From Moorena producens 3L (GTDB lineage: Bacteria > Cyanobacteriota > Cyanobacteriia > Cyanobacteriales > Coleofasciculaceae), in contig NZ_GL890973.1 in the NCBI RefSeq assembly GCF_000211815.1, forward strand, positions 37,663-101,662: DNA of 64,000 bases, given 5' to 3'. Positions 1 to 8,342 of this stretch are shown here, one piece after another. How positions within the stretch are numbered: the first letter of the stretch is position 1; each line of letters begins with the position of its first letter. The position numbers were made by a program, and so were the translations under genes. Under the pieces are notes generated by a model. That model was not told the origin of the DNA. It ran no database searches and was given only the letters and a program-made list of their open reading frames with translations.

Positions 1-2381
1 TAAGTTTTAACTAACTGTTCTATTGCTCTAACTCGCACCCTCCAATCATTATCACAGCGAGCCGATTGTTCAAGTATGGCTAAGGTATATTGGTGGTTTT
101 TATAACTTTTAGCTAAATGTTCAATTGCTCTAACTCGCACATCCGAATCAGTATCACAGCGAGCCAATTGTTTAATTAGGGCTAAGGTATCTTTGTGGTC
201 TTTGTAACCTTGAACTAACTGTTCAATCGCTCTAAATCGCACCCACAAATCAGTATCACAGCGAGCCAATTCTTGAAGTAGGGCTAAGGTATCTTTGTGG
301 TCTTTGTAACCTTGAACTAACTGTTTAATTGCTATAGATCGCACCCACAAATCAGTATCAGAGCGAGCCAATTTTTTAAGTAGGGCTAAGGTATCTCGGT
401 GGTCTTTGTAACCTTGAACTAACTGTTCAATTGCTCTAACTCGCACATACCTATCAGCATCCGAGCGAGCCAATTTTTTAAGTAGGGCTAAGGTATCTCG
501 GTGGTCTTGCCAATGGGTGGCTACTGCTACAACAGCTTTAGTGCGAATATCACGGACTAAGTTGGCCTCATCTCCATACTTGTTATCAGTAGAATTTAGA
601 TCATAATGAATTAATTCTTTGATGCGATTCAGTAATCCAATATTCGTTGATTTAATCTCATACCGATTCCTAACCTCAGATAAACAATCCCCTGCCAGAA
701 ATAAATTATTAAAATCATCCTCTACTCCACCTTGTGCCATCAAATACTCAATAATCTCTCCACCTTTGGTAGAATCAATCATGCCCACAATCAACTGCAG
801 CGCTTCATGCCAATATTCATCCCGCCAGTGCTTACCAAATACCTCAGTTTTCAACTGTGCTAGGGAAATATCCTGCTTTTTCTCAAATTTCCTGACAAAT
901 TCCCTAGCACAGAAATAGTCCAAAAATGTCCGATGCACAAAAGCGTAGTAATCTGCTCCTATTGAACAAAATATAAAATTGCGGGTACGCAACTGATTAA
1001 TCATTACCTTAGCCACCGCTCTGGGATTACTAACCTCCCGTAATTTCAGCTCTTCTTTGATAATTCTTTCTAAATCTTCCCCACTAATCAGATTTCGCGC
1101 TAATCCTCCTTGATTACCCTGCATAAAATATGCCACTTTTCCCAATATCTCTTGCTTATCTTGATAATCAATAGTCTTCGGATCAACACGATTATCTTCT
1201 AGTAATGCTAGTTCCACATCCCATTGATGGAGCAGTAAGCGAGAAGATTGGTTATAGAGTTCAGAGCGGTCACGAGGCAATTCTTGATTGTGGTTCAGGA
1301 TTGCCATCATGGTTAGTAATAGGGGATTTTGCGCCAGTTGTCGAATCCGAGAGCATGTCTTAATGGCTTTTTGTAAGCGCTCCTGTTTCCTATCTTTATC
1401 CGCTTGATCAGTAAAGGTTAACTCATGCCACTGCTCGATAAACGTTTGAATTTGTTCCGACTCCAAGCCTTGGAGCATTACATGACGAAATTCAGCATCC
1501 CGTAGCCGTTGAGGTTTATAACCAATTACCCGAGATGTCACAATTACTTGTACCTTAGGATACTGATTCGTAAAGCGATGAATATCAGTAATGACATCTT
1601 CTCGTTTCCCTGGCTCAAACACTTCATCCAAGCCATCAAACATCACTAAAACCTTACCAGCCTTTAACTGATCATCAAGTTTATTTTGATTGATATCACA
1701 TATCGCTCCACTACTTTGATGGCAGAATTCCAAGAAATTCTGACACTGTCCACTATCGCGATTCCGGATATAAGTGGGTAAGTCAATCAGTAACGGAATC
1801 CGTAGAGAACTTTCAGTAGTTAGATCAGTTCTTGCCCACTCCAATGCTAAATATTGCAGTAAGGTAGATTTACCAGAGCCTGGGTTTCCTAAAACCACCA
1901 AATAGCGATAGCCTTGAGAGTCTTTGATCACATCCAATATCGATTGAATTGGCTGTTGATAATAAACCTGTTTAGCTCGTTGCAACTCCTTTTGGTCAAT
2001 GTCCTGATCTAATTCACCACTCTCTTGCAGTTTTCGATAATCATCCTTAGGCAGTTCATGAATCGCCTCCGGCATCAAGTCATGAACCTCTTGCACATTT
2101 TGGGGGATAAATATATTCCAGAGTTTTAGTTCATTATAAGCACAGCCACTAGTATCCAAACTATCCAATTTAACATTACCGTAGCTCTCTAGGAGTGCTT
2201 CCTGATATTTCCTTAACTCAACATCTGGGGTAATTTCTGGTTTAGTGTTTTCTGCGATCGCTTCCAAGGTTTGGGAATTTCGGATAGGCCGTAACTGCTC
2301 TGATTCCCGAATAATATTTTTTACTTTCTTATTGTTCTTTTTTTTTCCTTTCTTGAGATAGCTTTTACCAATATAGTACAT
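1..2381 (-). CDS. NACHT NTPase with C-terminal HEAT repeats (3' end beyond window)
   Basis: Open minus-strand frame from ATG at 2381 to the window edge, at least 793 codons. A P-loop (GNPGSGKST) lies near residue 165, a Walker B/NACHT motif (VLVMFDGLDEVFEPGKRED) near 240, and a following VTSRVIGYKP segment is typical of NACHT STAND NTPases. From about residue 615 the protein turns into HEAT-type repeats of 34 residues, seen in DNA as a 102-bp period (starts near 14, 117, 219, 321, 423) with the motif VRxRAIEQLVQGYKDHxDTL. STAND NTPases of this build sense a ligand through the repeats and signal through an N-terminal effector; some bacterial NACHT proteins are anti-phage. The chosen start follows GGAAGGA by 13 nt, but the normal N-terminal domain lies upstream in broken form (see next entry), so the surviving product may lack it. 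Function in defence is inference. Confidence 0.85.
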   Translation of the reverse strand, partial: MYYIGKSYLKKGKKKNNKKVKNIIRESEQLRPIRNSQTLEAIAENTKPEITPDVELRKYQEALLESYGNVKLDSLDTSGCAYNELKLWNIFIPQNVQEVHDLMPEAIHELPKDDYRKLQESGELDQDIDQKELQRAKQVYYQQPIQSILDVIKDSQGYRYLVVLGNPGSGKSTLLQYLALEWARTDLTTESSLRIPLLIDLPTYIRNRDSGQCQNFLEFCHQSSGAICDINQNKLDDQLKAGKVLVMFDGLDEVFEPGKREDVITDIHRFTNQYPKVQVIVTSRVIGYKPQRLRDAEFRHVMLQGLESEQIQTFIEQWHELTFTDQADKDRKQERLQKAIKTCSRIRQLAQNPLLLTMMAILNHNQELPRDRSELYNQSSRLLLHQWDVELALLEDNRVDPKTIDYQDKQEILGKVAYFMQGNQGGLARNLISGEDLERIIKEELKLREVSNPRAVAKVMINQLRTRNFIFCSIGADYYAFVHRTFLDYFCAREFVRKFEKKQDISLAQLKTEVFGKHWRDEYWHEALQLIVGMIDSTKGGEIIEYLMAQGGVEDDFNNLFLAGDCLSEVRNRYEIKSTNIGLLNRIKELIHYDLNSTDNKYGDEANLVRDIRTKAVVAVATHWQDHRDTLALLKKLARSDADRYVRVRAIEQLVQGYKDHRDTLALLKKLARSDTDLWVRSIAIKQLVQGYKDHKDTLALLQELARCDTDLWVRFRAIEQLVQGYKDHKDTLALIKQLARCDTDSDVRVRAIEHLAKSYKNHQYTLAILEQSARCDNDWRVRVRAIEQLVKT

Positions 2382-2796
2382 AGTGCCAATCAAATCCTTC
2401 CGGTAATTCTAATAAGTCAAGCTCAATCTAAGTCTTCGCTAATATATCGGTATCTATTCCTTAACAGCCATACTTGAACGCACTGCCCAGGATAGCTTTA
2501 ATGGATTTATGTTTAATATACTGCTTGAGAGGTTTACTATACTGTTTTAATTCTTGCTTAGATAAATCAGCATCTTCCAATTCTTCTTCCACTAAAGCCA
2601 TAAATTATTTTAATGCTTTACCCAAGAGTTTTTTCTGGATATTTTGATCCGATAGTCCGGTATACTCTTTGATGGATACTTTGAATAAGTCTTTGGTGTA
2701 GTCTTCTAGAGCTTCTTTGGCCAACGGACCAATCACCTCTTTGGCGAGATAGCCACCAGCACTAGAAATTCCCCAAACTGCTAACCAATCTAGCAT
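2382..2796 (-). pseudogene. Decayed N-terminal domain of the NACHT protein
   Basis: Minus-strand reading from ATG 2796 (MLDWLAVWGISSAGGYLAKE...) continues in one frame through three nonsense codons: TAA at 2605-2607, TAA at 2461-2463 and TAG at 2428-2430. It then needs a frame change near 2381-2390 to enter the NACHT frame. Read through the stops, the segment gives LVEEELEDADLSKQELKQYS..KHKSIKAILGSAFK and LLELPEGFDW, which resembles from memory the conserved N-terminus of cyanobacterial NACHT proteins. So this is the former 5' part of the gene at 1-2381. Two short intact pieces remain (63 codons, 2605-2796; 46 codons, 2461-2601). Confidence 0.75.
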
Positions 2797-3127
2797 GATA
2801 TTGGTAGTTGTTTTTTGGTTTATCTATAATTATAAAGTAAAAGGAGTAGGGAGCGGTGCGACCCGTGGCGAATTTAATAATTAGATGCGGAAAGCGCACC
2901 GAGGGAGTCGGGAGCAGGAAAGTCCAATATAGCGTTTATGGGATGTATGAGGTACGCTTCTCAAGCTCAAAGTCCCTCTTTTATAAGGGAAACGGGGGTA
3001 CGCTTTGGGAACAGGGAACAGGGAGCACAGCTGATGGCTGACAGCTGACAGCTGACAGCTGAGGGCTAAATGCTTACCGGCAGTTGCTAAGATCAAACTC
3101 ATCAGTCGGAAAAATTGAGGTCATCTC
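2797..3127. other. Repeat-filled intergenic region
   Basis: No gene seen. It holds a GGTGCG palindromic element (2855-2900), one end of a TATAGCG...GAGGTAC element (about 2928-2955), and an array of AGCTGAC/AGCTGAT heptamers ending in the recurring tail AATGCTTAC (about 3025-3077). Confidence 0.7.
2855..2900. repeat. GGTGCG palindromic element, copy 1
   Basis: 46-bp element with ends GGTGCG and CGCACC and an AT-rich centre (GGCGAATTTAATAATTAG). Other copies in this window: 37155-37199, 41217-41336, 53109-53152, 57045-57138 and 62706-62752. Confidence 0.75.
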
Positions 3128-4006
3128 ATGTCACTTGCCAAACCCTCATTTAAAAAAGTTATTCTCCCTCATCCGGCTAAAGAAACCCTGCCCACCATGT
3201 ATGATTTACCCAGTGAAGATCCCGAGGAGCCGGGTTTGCCTGACGAATTTCATCTTTGGCAACCACAACTGTGTAGTGAAACATTTCGCCCTCCCAATTA
3301 TGACAGCGAAAGGGTGTTTGTGGCCAGTGACTTAAATTTATATTATGACCCCAACCATACCGCTTGGTACAAACGACCGGATTGGTTTGCGGTAGTAGGG
3401 ATTTCCCGATTCTACCAGGGACGAGAGCTCAGAATGAGTTATGTGATCTGGCAAGAAGAAGTCAGACCAATTGTGGCGATAGAGTTTCTCTCTGCCAGCA
3501 CCAGAGATCAAGACCTTGGTTACAGTGAACGAACGGGAGAACCACCAACGAAATGGGAAGTGTACGAGCAGATTTTAGCAATTCCCTACTATATCACCTT
3601 TGAGCGAGTCACCAACGAATTAAAAATCTTTCACTTAGATGGCGGCAGCTATCAACCCCAAACAATAGATAATTCCCAATTTTGGATCCCTGAGTTGCAA
3701 TTGGGTTTAGGGCTATGGCTTGGGGAATATCGGGGATTGAATCGGTTGTGGCTACGTTGGTATGATCAAGATGGAAATTGGATTGCCACTAACGCAGAAC
3801 GAACCGAACAAGAACGGCAACGAGCCGAACAAGAACGGCAACGAGCCGAACAAGAATACCAACGAGCTGAACAGGAACACCAACGAGCTGAACAGGAACA
3901 CCAACGAGCTGAACAAGAACGTCAACAGAAGGAACTGGCTCAACAACGAGCTCAACAACTAGCAGAACGGTTACGACAGATGGGTATTAATCCCGATGAA
4001 ATTTAA
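3128..4006 (+). CDS. Uma2 family (DUF820) putative nuclease
   Basis: 292 residues. The fold region (about 20-215) carries the Uma2 signature of the PD-(D/E)xK superfamily: LYYDPNHTAWYKRPDWFAVV, then VIWQEE..PIVAIEFLSAST and VYEQILAIPYY. The family is greatly expanded in cyanobacteria and its biological role is largely unknown. From about residue 218 to 280 the chain is a highly charged coiled coil made of a 7-residue unit (RAEQERQ and variants, six units, 21 bp each), an in-frame tandem repeat. A second family member sits at 59587-60339 on the other strand with a shorter, similar Gln/Glu-rich tail. Start ATG 3128 is the first in frame before the conserved region. Confidence 0.85.
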   Translation: MSLAKPSFKKVILPHPAKETLPTMYDLPSEDPEEPGLPDEFHLWQPQLCSETFRPPNYDSERVFVASDLNLYYDPNHTAWYKRPDWFAVVGISRFYQGRELRMSYVIWQEEVRPIVAIEFLSASTRDQDLGYSERTGEPPTKWEVYEQILAIPYYITFERVTNELKIFHLDGGSYQPQTIDNSQFWIPELQLGLGLWLGEYRGLNRLWLRWYDQDGNWIATNAERTEQERQRAEQERQRAEQEYQRAEQEHQRAEQEHQRAEQERQQKELAQQRAQQLAERLRQMGINPDEI

Positions 4007-4095
4007 CCCCTGTCTGAGTTTTTCTGTAAGCTATCAGCTATCAGCGTGTCGCGTATCAGCTATCAGCTAAAGGCTGACCACTGACGGCTGACCGG

Positions 4096-4893
4096 TCAAG
4101 GATTATTGGGGATGTGATCGATTTGGGCATAGCCACTGAAAACTAGCTTTTTACCCTGGGTCTCTAGACGATTGATGCGCATAGTAACACCATCAAGGTT
4201 GAAGCGGTCTAGATCCACCATATTGTTCAAGATCTCATCCAGGGCTACTGTCAAAGTTTGAGATATTTCTTGTAACGACTCTGGTATTTCATTAGCTTGA
4301 AACTGGGAGTCTTTAAACAAAATCCGCCGTCGCCGCTCTACTCCGATGGTAGATGTCATACTAATCGGTACTATGCCGTAATTCGGTAGATCAGCCTTAG
4401 CAAATAACCGTAGACCATTGTTCGGTTGCAGCTGCACTTGCACCTCAGTAAAGGAAACCGGAGCACCACCAGATAGTGCGGTTAAGGCTGGTGTAGAAAG
4501 GTTTTCCAGCCGCTTTCTTACTAGTTGTGCTTTAAAGGATTGGTTGATGTCAGCTTCAGTAAGAATAACTTGAGCGATCGCTTGAGTAGGTTGTTTCAGA
4601 GAAATCTTACCCTGAAGCACTGAGCTGAAATCCAGAGAGACAGCATCGGTTTCAAAGGACATCTCCTCTGTCCGGAATTCCCGACGAATCACTAAACCAC
4701 GACCACTCATTTTGAAACTATCGATGCTACCTTGTAGCAACTTGCTAGAGGGATAGCAGCGCACAGACACATCTACCGATTCGCTTGTGGTAAACAGGTG
4801 GCGAATGGTCTTGCTGGCAACAGTATTGAGCAGCTGTTCACCCCAGTCAGTGCCAGAATTATTTGTACCGGTGAAGCCACCTAACATAACCAT
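4096..4893 (-). CDS. DUF2993 domain protein
   Basis: Start placed at ATG 4893 (or 4887); an upstream TTG at 4950 is open but adds unconserved residues. About 266 residues, matching the usual length of cyanobacterial DUF2993 proteins. Conserved stretches: WGEQLLNTVASKTIRHLF, SVRCYPSSKLLQGSIDSFKM, RREFRTEEMSFETDAVSLDF, and near the C-terminus VDLDRFNLDGVTMRINRLET. DUF2993 is related to the mycobacterial lipid-binding protein LmeA; here there is no clear signal peptide, so a role at membrane lipids is only inference. It stands alone between intergenic repeats. Confidence 0.8.
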   Translation of the reverse strand: MVMLGGFTGTNNSGTDWGEQLLNTVASKTIRHLFTTSESVDVSVRCYPSSKLLQGSIDSFKMSGRGLVIRREFRTEEMSFETDAVSLDFSSVLQGKISLKQPTQAIAQVILTEADINQSFKAQLVRKRLENLSTPALTALSGGAPVSFTEVQVQLQPNNGLRLFAKADLPNYGIVPISMTSTIGVERRRRILFKDSQFQANEIPESLQEISQTLTVALDEILNNMVDLDRFNLDGVTMRINRLETQGKKLVFSGYAQIDHIPNNP

Positions 4894-5754
4894 CTTGCAT
4901 CCTGCGAGAGTTACTTCTACATTTGTAACAAAATGTGAAGAACTCAGCAATCGATCCTAGGGATTAAGGTTATTTGGTTATTCCCCATTGACATCCAGTG
5001 TAGCGTAAGTTAATCGGTTGTTCACCTTTAGTGTCCAGTGCAGGGTAGGTTATTTGGTTGGTTATCGGTTAATCAGCTGTAGTATATCAAATGTAGTATC
5101 TCAAACTGGTTAGCTCCAGAGGTCTCGGTTGTAGGGCTTTAGTTGTAGACCTAAAGGGGTCAAAAGCCAGTCTCAACCTTTATAGCATTTGTCATAGTTA
5201 TCAAGTACATTCAATTTTCTTATCCAATCTTGATGGACTCGCTCATGGAGGGGAAGCCATCATGAAGGCGCTGGCTCCCCAATGGCTGGGCTGCTCCCTA
5301 CTCTCTACTCCCTGCTCCCTATTCCCTAACAACCAGAGCCTAAGTACCTGACCCAATTGAGAACTACTTTATAATCCTTCACCTAATTGTTTACTTTCGT
5401 AAAATGTAGCTTAATATAATTAAGGCTTTATAATACTTGTAAAAGTTAGTCAAGAACAAAAATTAACCTAAAGTTGCGGTCTGTAACGTAATTAATGGGA
5501 TTTTTGGGATGAGTATCACCGATTCTCATTTACCGATTACCCCTTACTAAACTCAGTTACAGCAAAGACTCCAGGTCAATACAGCAACCAGAGCTTTTTT
5601 TGTTCTCCTACTTTGTAAGCACCCCGCTCGCCCATAGACGAGGCAATAACACCAATAGTTAATCCCACATCTCCGCCAGCGGGTAGGACCAACGGGCTAA
5701 TCTTGCCCGAATAGCTAAAAAACTCGGTTAAAAACTTCTAGGTATACGATTATT
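4894..5754. other. Long intergenic region with repeats
   Basis: About 860 bases without a convincing gene. It begins with two imperfect direct repeats around GTTATTTGGTTATTCCCC and CATTGACATCCAGTGTAG (4975-5065), then carries a composite repeat (5181-5372). The minus strand of about 5576-5727 reads as protein-like sequence (GGDVGLTIGVIASSMGERGA) but has no family I recognise and no clear start. Confidence 0.5.
5181..5372. repeat. TATAGC/GGTAC composite element, copy 1
   Basis: Left end TATAGCATTTGTCATAGTTA with TCAAGTACA; right end AAGTACCTGACCCAATTGAG followed by AACTACTTTATA. The interior holds a palindrome-rich block and a heptamer-like array (CTCCCTA/CTCCCTG). Related elements: 53014-53190, 56989-57342, about 59479-59588 and 61981-62116. 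Confidence 0.5.
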
Positions 5755-6180
5755 ATGAGCGATAGCACTGTGAGCGATAGCACTGTGAGCGATAGCACTG
5801 CAATCAATGAAAACACTACCGCAGTTCAGCTAGCAGAAGCTCCAGCACAGGAAACCTCTGCCCTGGATACACTTCCCCCTTTACCTGGAAACCGTCCCAT
5901 TGCTCCTAGTGAGCTTCATATTAGTGAAACACACAGCATAATGGGACATCGACCAATTGATGCCAGTAATCTCCAGGTATTAGAAACGATGTCTGTAATG
6001 GGAGAGCGCCCCATCACTTCTAGCAACATTGAGGTACTCGGTATCATGAAGGTGTCTGGGGAGAGACCAATTGCTGCTAGTAGTCTTCATCTTGACGAAA
6101 TAGAGTACATCATGGGCAAGCGTCCCATCGCCCCAAATGATATTGATGCTGATCCACAGCTGATGGGTTATTTAGATTAA
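5755..6180 (+). CDS. GNRPI-repeat protein of unknown function
   Basis: 141 residues, no membrane segment. The N-terminus is three copies of a 15-bp unit (VSDST). From residue 45 the protein is built of about five units of roughly 23 residues, each starting (M/S)G-x-RPI-xxS-x-(L/I) (GNRPIAPSELHI, GHRPIDASNLQV, GERPITSSNIEV, GERPIAASSLHL, GKRPIAPNDIDA), and it ends in LMGYLD. I recall proteins with this repeat in other cyanobacteria, all without assigned function. It is followed by a good terminator at 6237-6262, so it is probably monocistronic. Confidence 0.7.
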   Translation: MSDSTVSDSTVSDSTAINENTTAVQLAEAPAQETSALDTLPPLPGNRPIAPSELHISETHSIMGHRPIDASNLQVLETMSVMGERPITSSNIEVLGIMKVSGERPIAASSLHLDEIEYIMGKRPIAPNDIDADPQLMGYLD

Positions 6181-6236
6181 ATTCAATCACCTGTTGATTT
6201 AGCGTCCGCTCCCACAACTGTTTTTTCCACGAACCA

Positions 6237-6262
6237 CCCCTGTTTCAAAACAGGGGAATTTT
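6237..6262 (+). terminator. Rho-independent terminator of the GNRPI gene
   Basis: CCCCTGTT-TCAA-AACAGGGG stem-loop (8-bp perfect stem) followed by AATTTT, 57 bases after the stop codon. Confidence 0.75.
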
Positions 6263-6307
6263 GTGATTAGCTATTACTCAAGCCATTAGTAATTAGTAAC
6301 GTAAGCC

Positions 6308-6362
6308 ATAGATTAACCTTAAACCTTAAACCTTAAACCTTAAACCTTAAACCTTCAACCTT
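6308..6362. repeat. Heptamer array TTAAACC/TTCAACC overlapping a gene end
   Basis: About seven 7-bp units, TTAAACC changing to TTCAACC. On the minus strand the array supplies the last residues (about LKVEGLRFKV) and the stop codon of the AAA_35 gene. The same unit sequence appears in the tandem repeat inside the radical SAM gene (38222-38458). Confidence 0.8.
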
Positions 6363-7685
6363 CAACATATCAAGGTGTTCTAAAAAATACTGACGATATA
6401 AATTACAACAGAGTGTGACTTGATTTCTCTGAACACTCACCAAACCCATACTCTGTAACTTATAGATACTGATTGGATCTAGTTCAACTCCCCTATCTGC
6501 TATAACCACCTGTTTAAGAGTAGTAGCTAAATCAGGATTTGCCCTGAGTACACTCAAGTGTTGCCGCAAATAGTCACTATAAATTCCCGTAGCAGTAGCT
6601 GCTTCAGCGAGTAATTGTTCTAGGCTAATGTTATGATAAGCCAAATGATAGAGAGCAAGCTGCACTAATCCCGGATGTCCTCCCACCATAGCCATCAGTT
6701 TCTCAGCAGCTTCACTATTTGACCAATGTAATCTATAAAGCTGCGCTAACTGCTGGATTTGCTGTTTGTTAAACTCGGGTAACTTAATCGGTAATCCCAC
6801 ATTAAACGGAGATTGGGAAGTTTCCAGAGCAACATAAATTTCTGTCGAGTAAACCACAATCACCCGCAGCTTTCGCCACACCGGTAGTTGTTTAGCTTCC
6901 TCATGCCAAGAGCGCAATAAGGGCAAAAAATCTTTAGCAGTTTGGGCATGCTCAAACAGGTGATGAACTTGATCCATTGCCAAAACGAGGGGATGGTGTA
7001 TTTTTTCTAGGATATGTTCTTGTAAGTAACTCATACAGCTGACCTTACTGCCTAGGTCTTTATCCCAATAGTCATCCAGTTGGTGGGGAAGCTGGAGTTG
7101 GTAACTGACGTTAACACATAACCAGCGCAATAGCCGGTCTAAATTACTTAAAATGGCGGTTTCGGCTTGGTCAAAATTGAGGTATACTCTGTGATATTGT
7201 TTTTCTCTTGCCTGGTCTAATATTCGCAGCAGCAAAGAGGTTTTTCCTGTCTCTTTTGGTCCTGTAATCCGGAGCAAACTCCCAGGTTGCTGGATGGCTT
7301 GATAGCAAAGCTCTTCAATAGGAGGACGCTTTATATAAAGCTGAGATGGTAGGGGAAGTGCTCCACTGGGAAATTCAGCAATTTGACGTAGGCATTGACG
7401 GCGGTAATATTGCTCAATTATCTCTTGATAGTAGGGAGTAATCGGGGTTGTCTCCAGGGTGTTCCGGAAATTGGTCTTGGTGATCGCTTTGCCAAAAATA
7501 TCTCCCAGTAATCGCCACAACTTATAGGCAGTCTTTCTGAGGTATTCAGGACCATAGTGTGCTTCGATCGCCATATCGGTATAGGTTTTTCCTTCCCAGG
7601 CTTGGTGCAGTATCCATTCCTGAAGTGGAGTCAACTTGATTTTCTCAACACTTTTGAGGATGTCAAGTACCTGATCAATAGTCAT
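6333..7685 (-). CDS. vMAP-type HTH / AAA_35 ATPase
   Basis: 450 residues from ATG 7685. The N-terminus (about 1-80) is the helix-turn-helix domain found at the start of cyanobacterial vWA-MoxR-associated proteins (LTPLQEWILHQAWEGKTYTD...YLRKTAYKLWRLLGDIFGK). An AAA_35-like P-loop domain follows: Walker A GPKETGKTSLL near residue 142, Walker B HPLVLAMDQVHHLF near 232, then a winged-helix segment (LPEFNKQQIQQLAQLY, MVGGHPGLVQLALYHL). Such proteins are predicted STAND-like switches in signalling or conflict systems; the partner is not visible here. The last residues are encoded by a heptamer array that also gives the stop codon. Confidence 0.85.
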   Translation of the reverse strand: MTIDQVLDILKSVEKIKLTPLQEWILHQAWEGKTYTDMAIEAHYGPEYLRKTAYKLWRLLGDIFGKAITKTNFRNTLETTPITPYYQEIIEQYYRRQCLRQIAEFPSGALPLPSQLYIKRPPIEELCYQAIQQPGSLLRITGPKETGKTSLLLRILDQAREKQYHRVYLNFDQAETAILSNLDRLLRWLCVNVSYQLQLPHQLDDYWDKDLGSKVSCMSYLQEHILEKIHHPLVLAMDQVHHLFEHAQTAKDFLPLLRSWHEEAKQLPVWRKLRVIVVYSTEIYVALETSQSPFNVGLPIKLPEFNKQQIQQLAQLYRLHWSNSEAAEKLMAMVGGHPGLVQLALYHLAYHNISLEQLLAEAATATGIYSDYLRQHLSVLRANPDLATTLKQVVIADRGVELDPISIYKLQSMGLVSVQRNQVTLCCNLYRQYFLEHLDMLKVEGLRFKV

Positions 7686-8342
7686 CACTAACAGTTCCCC
7701 AATATCTCAAACGACACTTTAGCGCTTTCTAACAAGGCAGACAATTAATTTAGGTTGATTCAGTGATTAAACTGGCTACACTTGCTAATTGACAAATACA
7801 TACTATTATGTATAGTGCTGACATGCCTATCAAATGGTTGTCTTGGGATAGTTGACAAATAACTTATTTAAGGGGAATAATTCGGTTTTAGGTATATTCT
7901 AAGGGATTCGGGGTTAATTGAGTGGGTTAATCCGATAAATTTCCAGCAGACTGGGTCAATAGTGTAGCCAAATTTTAAAAGCAATTGGCTACATTTTTGT
8001 GTTGACGGTAGAGGATACTATCGCCACAATGCTATATGTTGCTCCAACAAATAGAGCTTGTCTGCTAAATCCATAGGTTGAGATAAGTCGGTTGCTATAA
8101 ATAAAGGAAATATGTAGATTTTTTGTGGTTTACTGTTGATGTATTACTCTTAGTAATAAATGCTCAATGAATAATATTTTAGCGACTAATAGTTTATCTT
8201 TAATTACAGCTACAGCCACTGATTTACTTCAATAAATTAATAAGCAGGCAACCTTTTGGTGTGACTATCAAAACTATATAATAATTAATTGCCGCCAGGC
8301 ATTAATTTAACTAATTCAATATGATTTTGCAGATAATTTGGC
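7686..8342. other. AT-rich divergent intergenic region
   Basis: About 650 bases between two divergent signalling genes. No ORF or RNA gene seen. A promoter-like site lies at 7789-7816, and TTGACAAATA recurs near 7850. Confidence 0.5.
7789..7816 (+). promoter_or_regulatory. Putative sigma-70 promoter
   Basis: TTGACA (7789-7794), 16-bp spacer, TATAGT (7811-7816). The spacer and -10 box overlap an inverted repeat ATACATA-ctat-TATGTAT. It points toward the cyclase gene more than 500 bases downstream, so the leader would be long. Confidence 0.4.

Noticed and set aside
619..918. 99-codon plus-strand frame
   Set aside because: Antisense to the NACHT coding sequence, which has clear motifs in its own frame.
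5576..5727. Protein-like minus-strand stretch (GGDVGLTIGVIASSMGERGA)
   Set aside because: Only about 50 codons, no start codon or ribosome-binding site in a sensible place, no family recalled.
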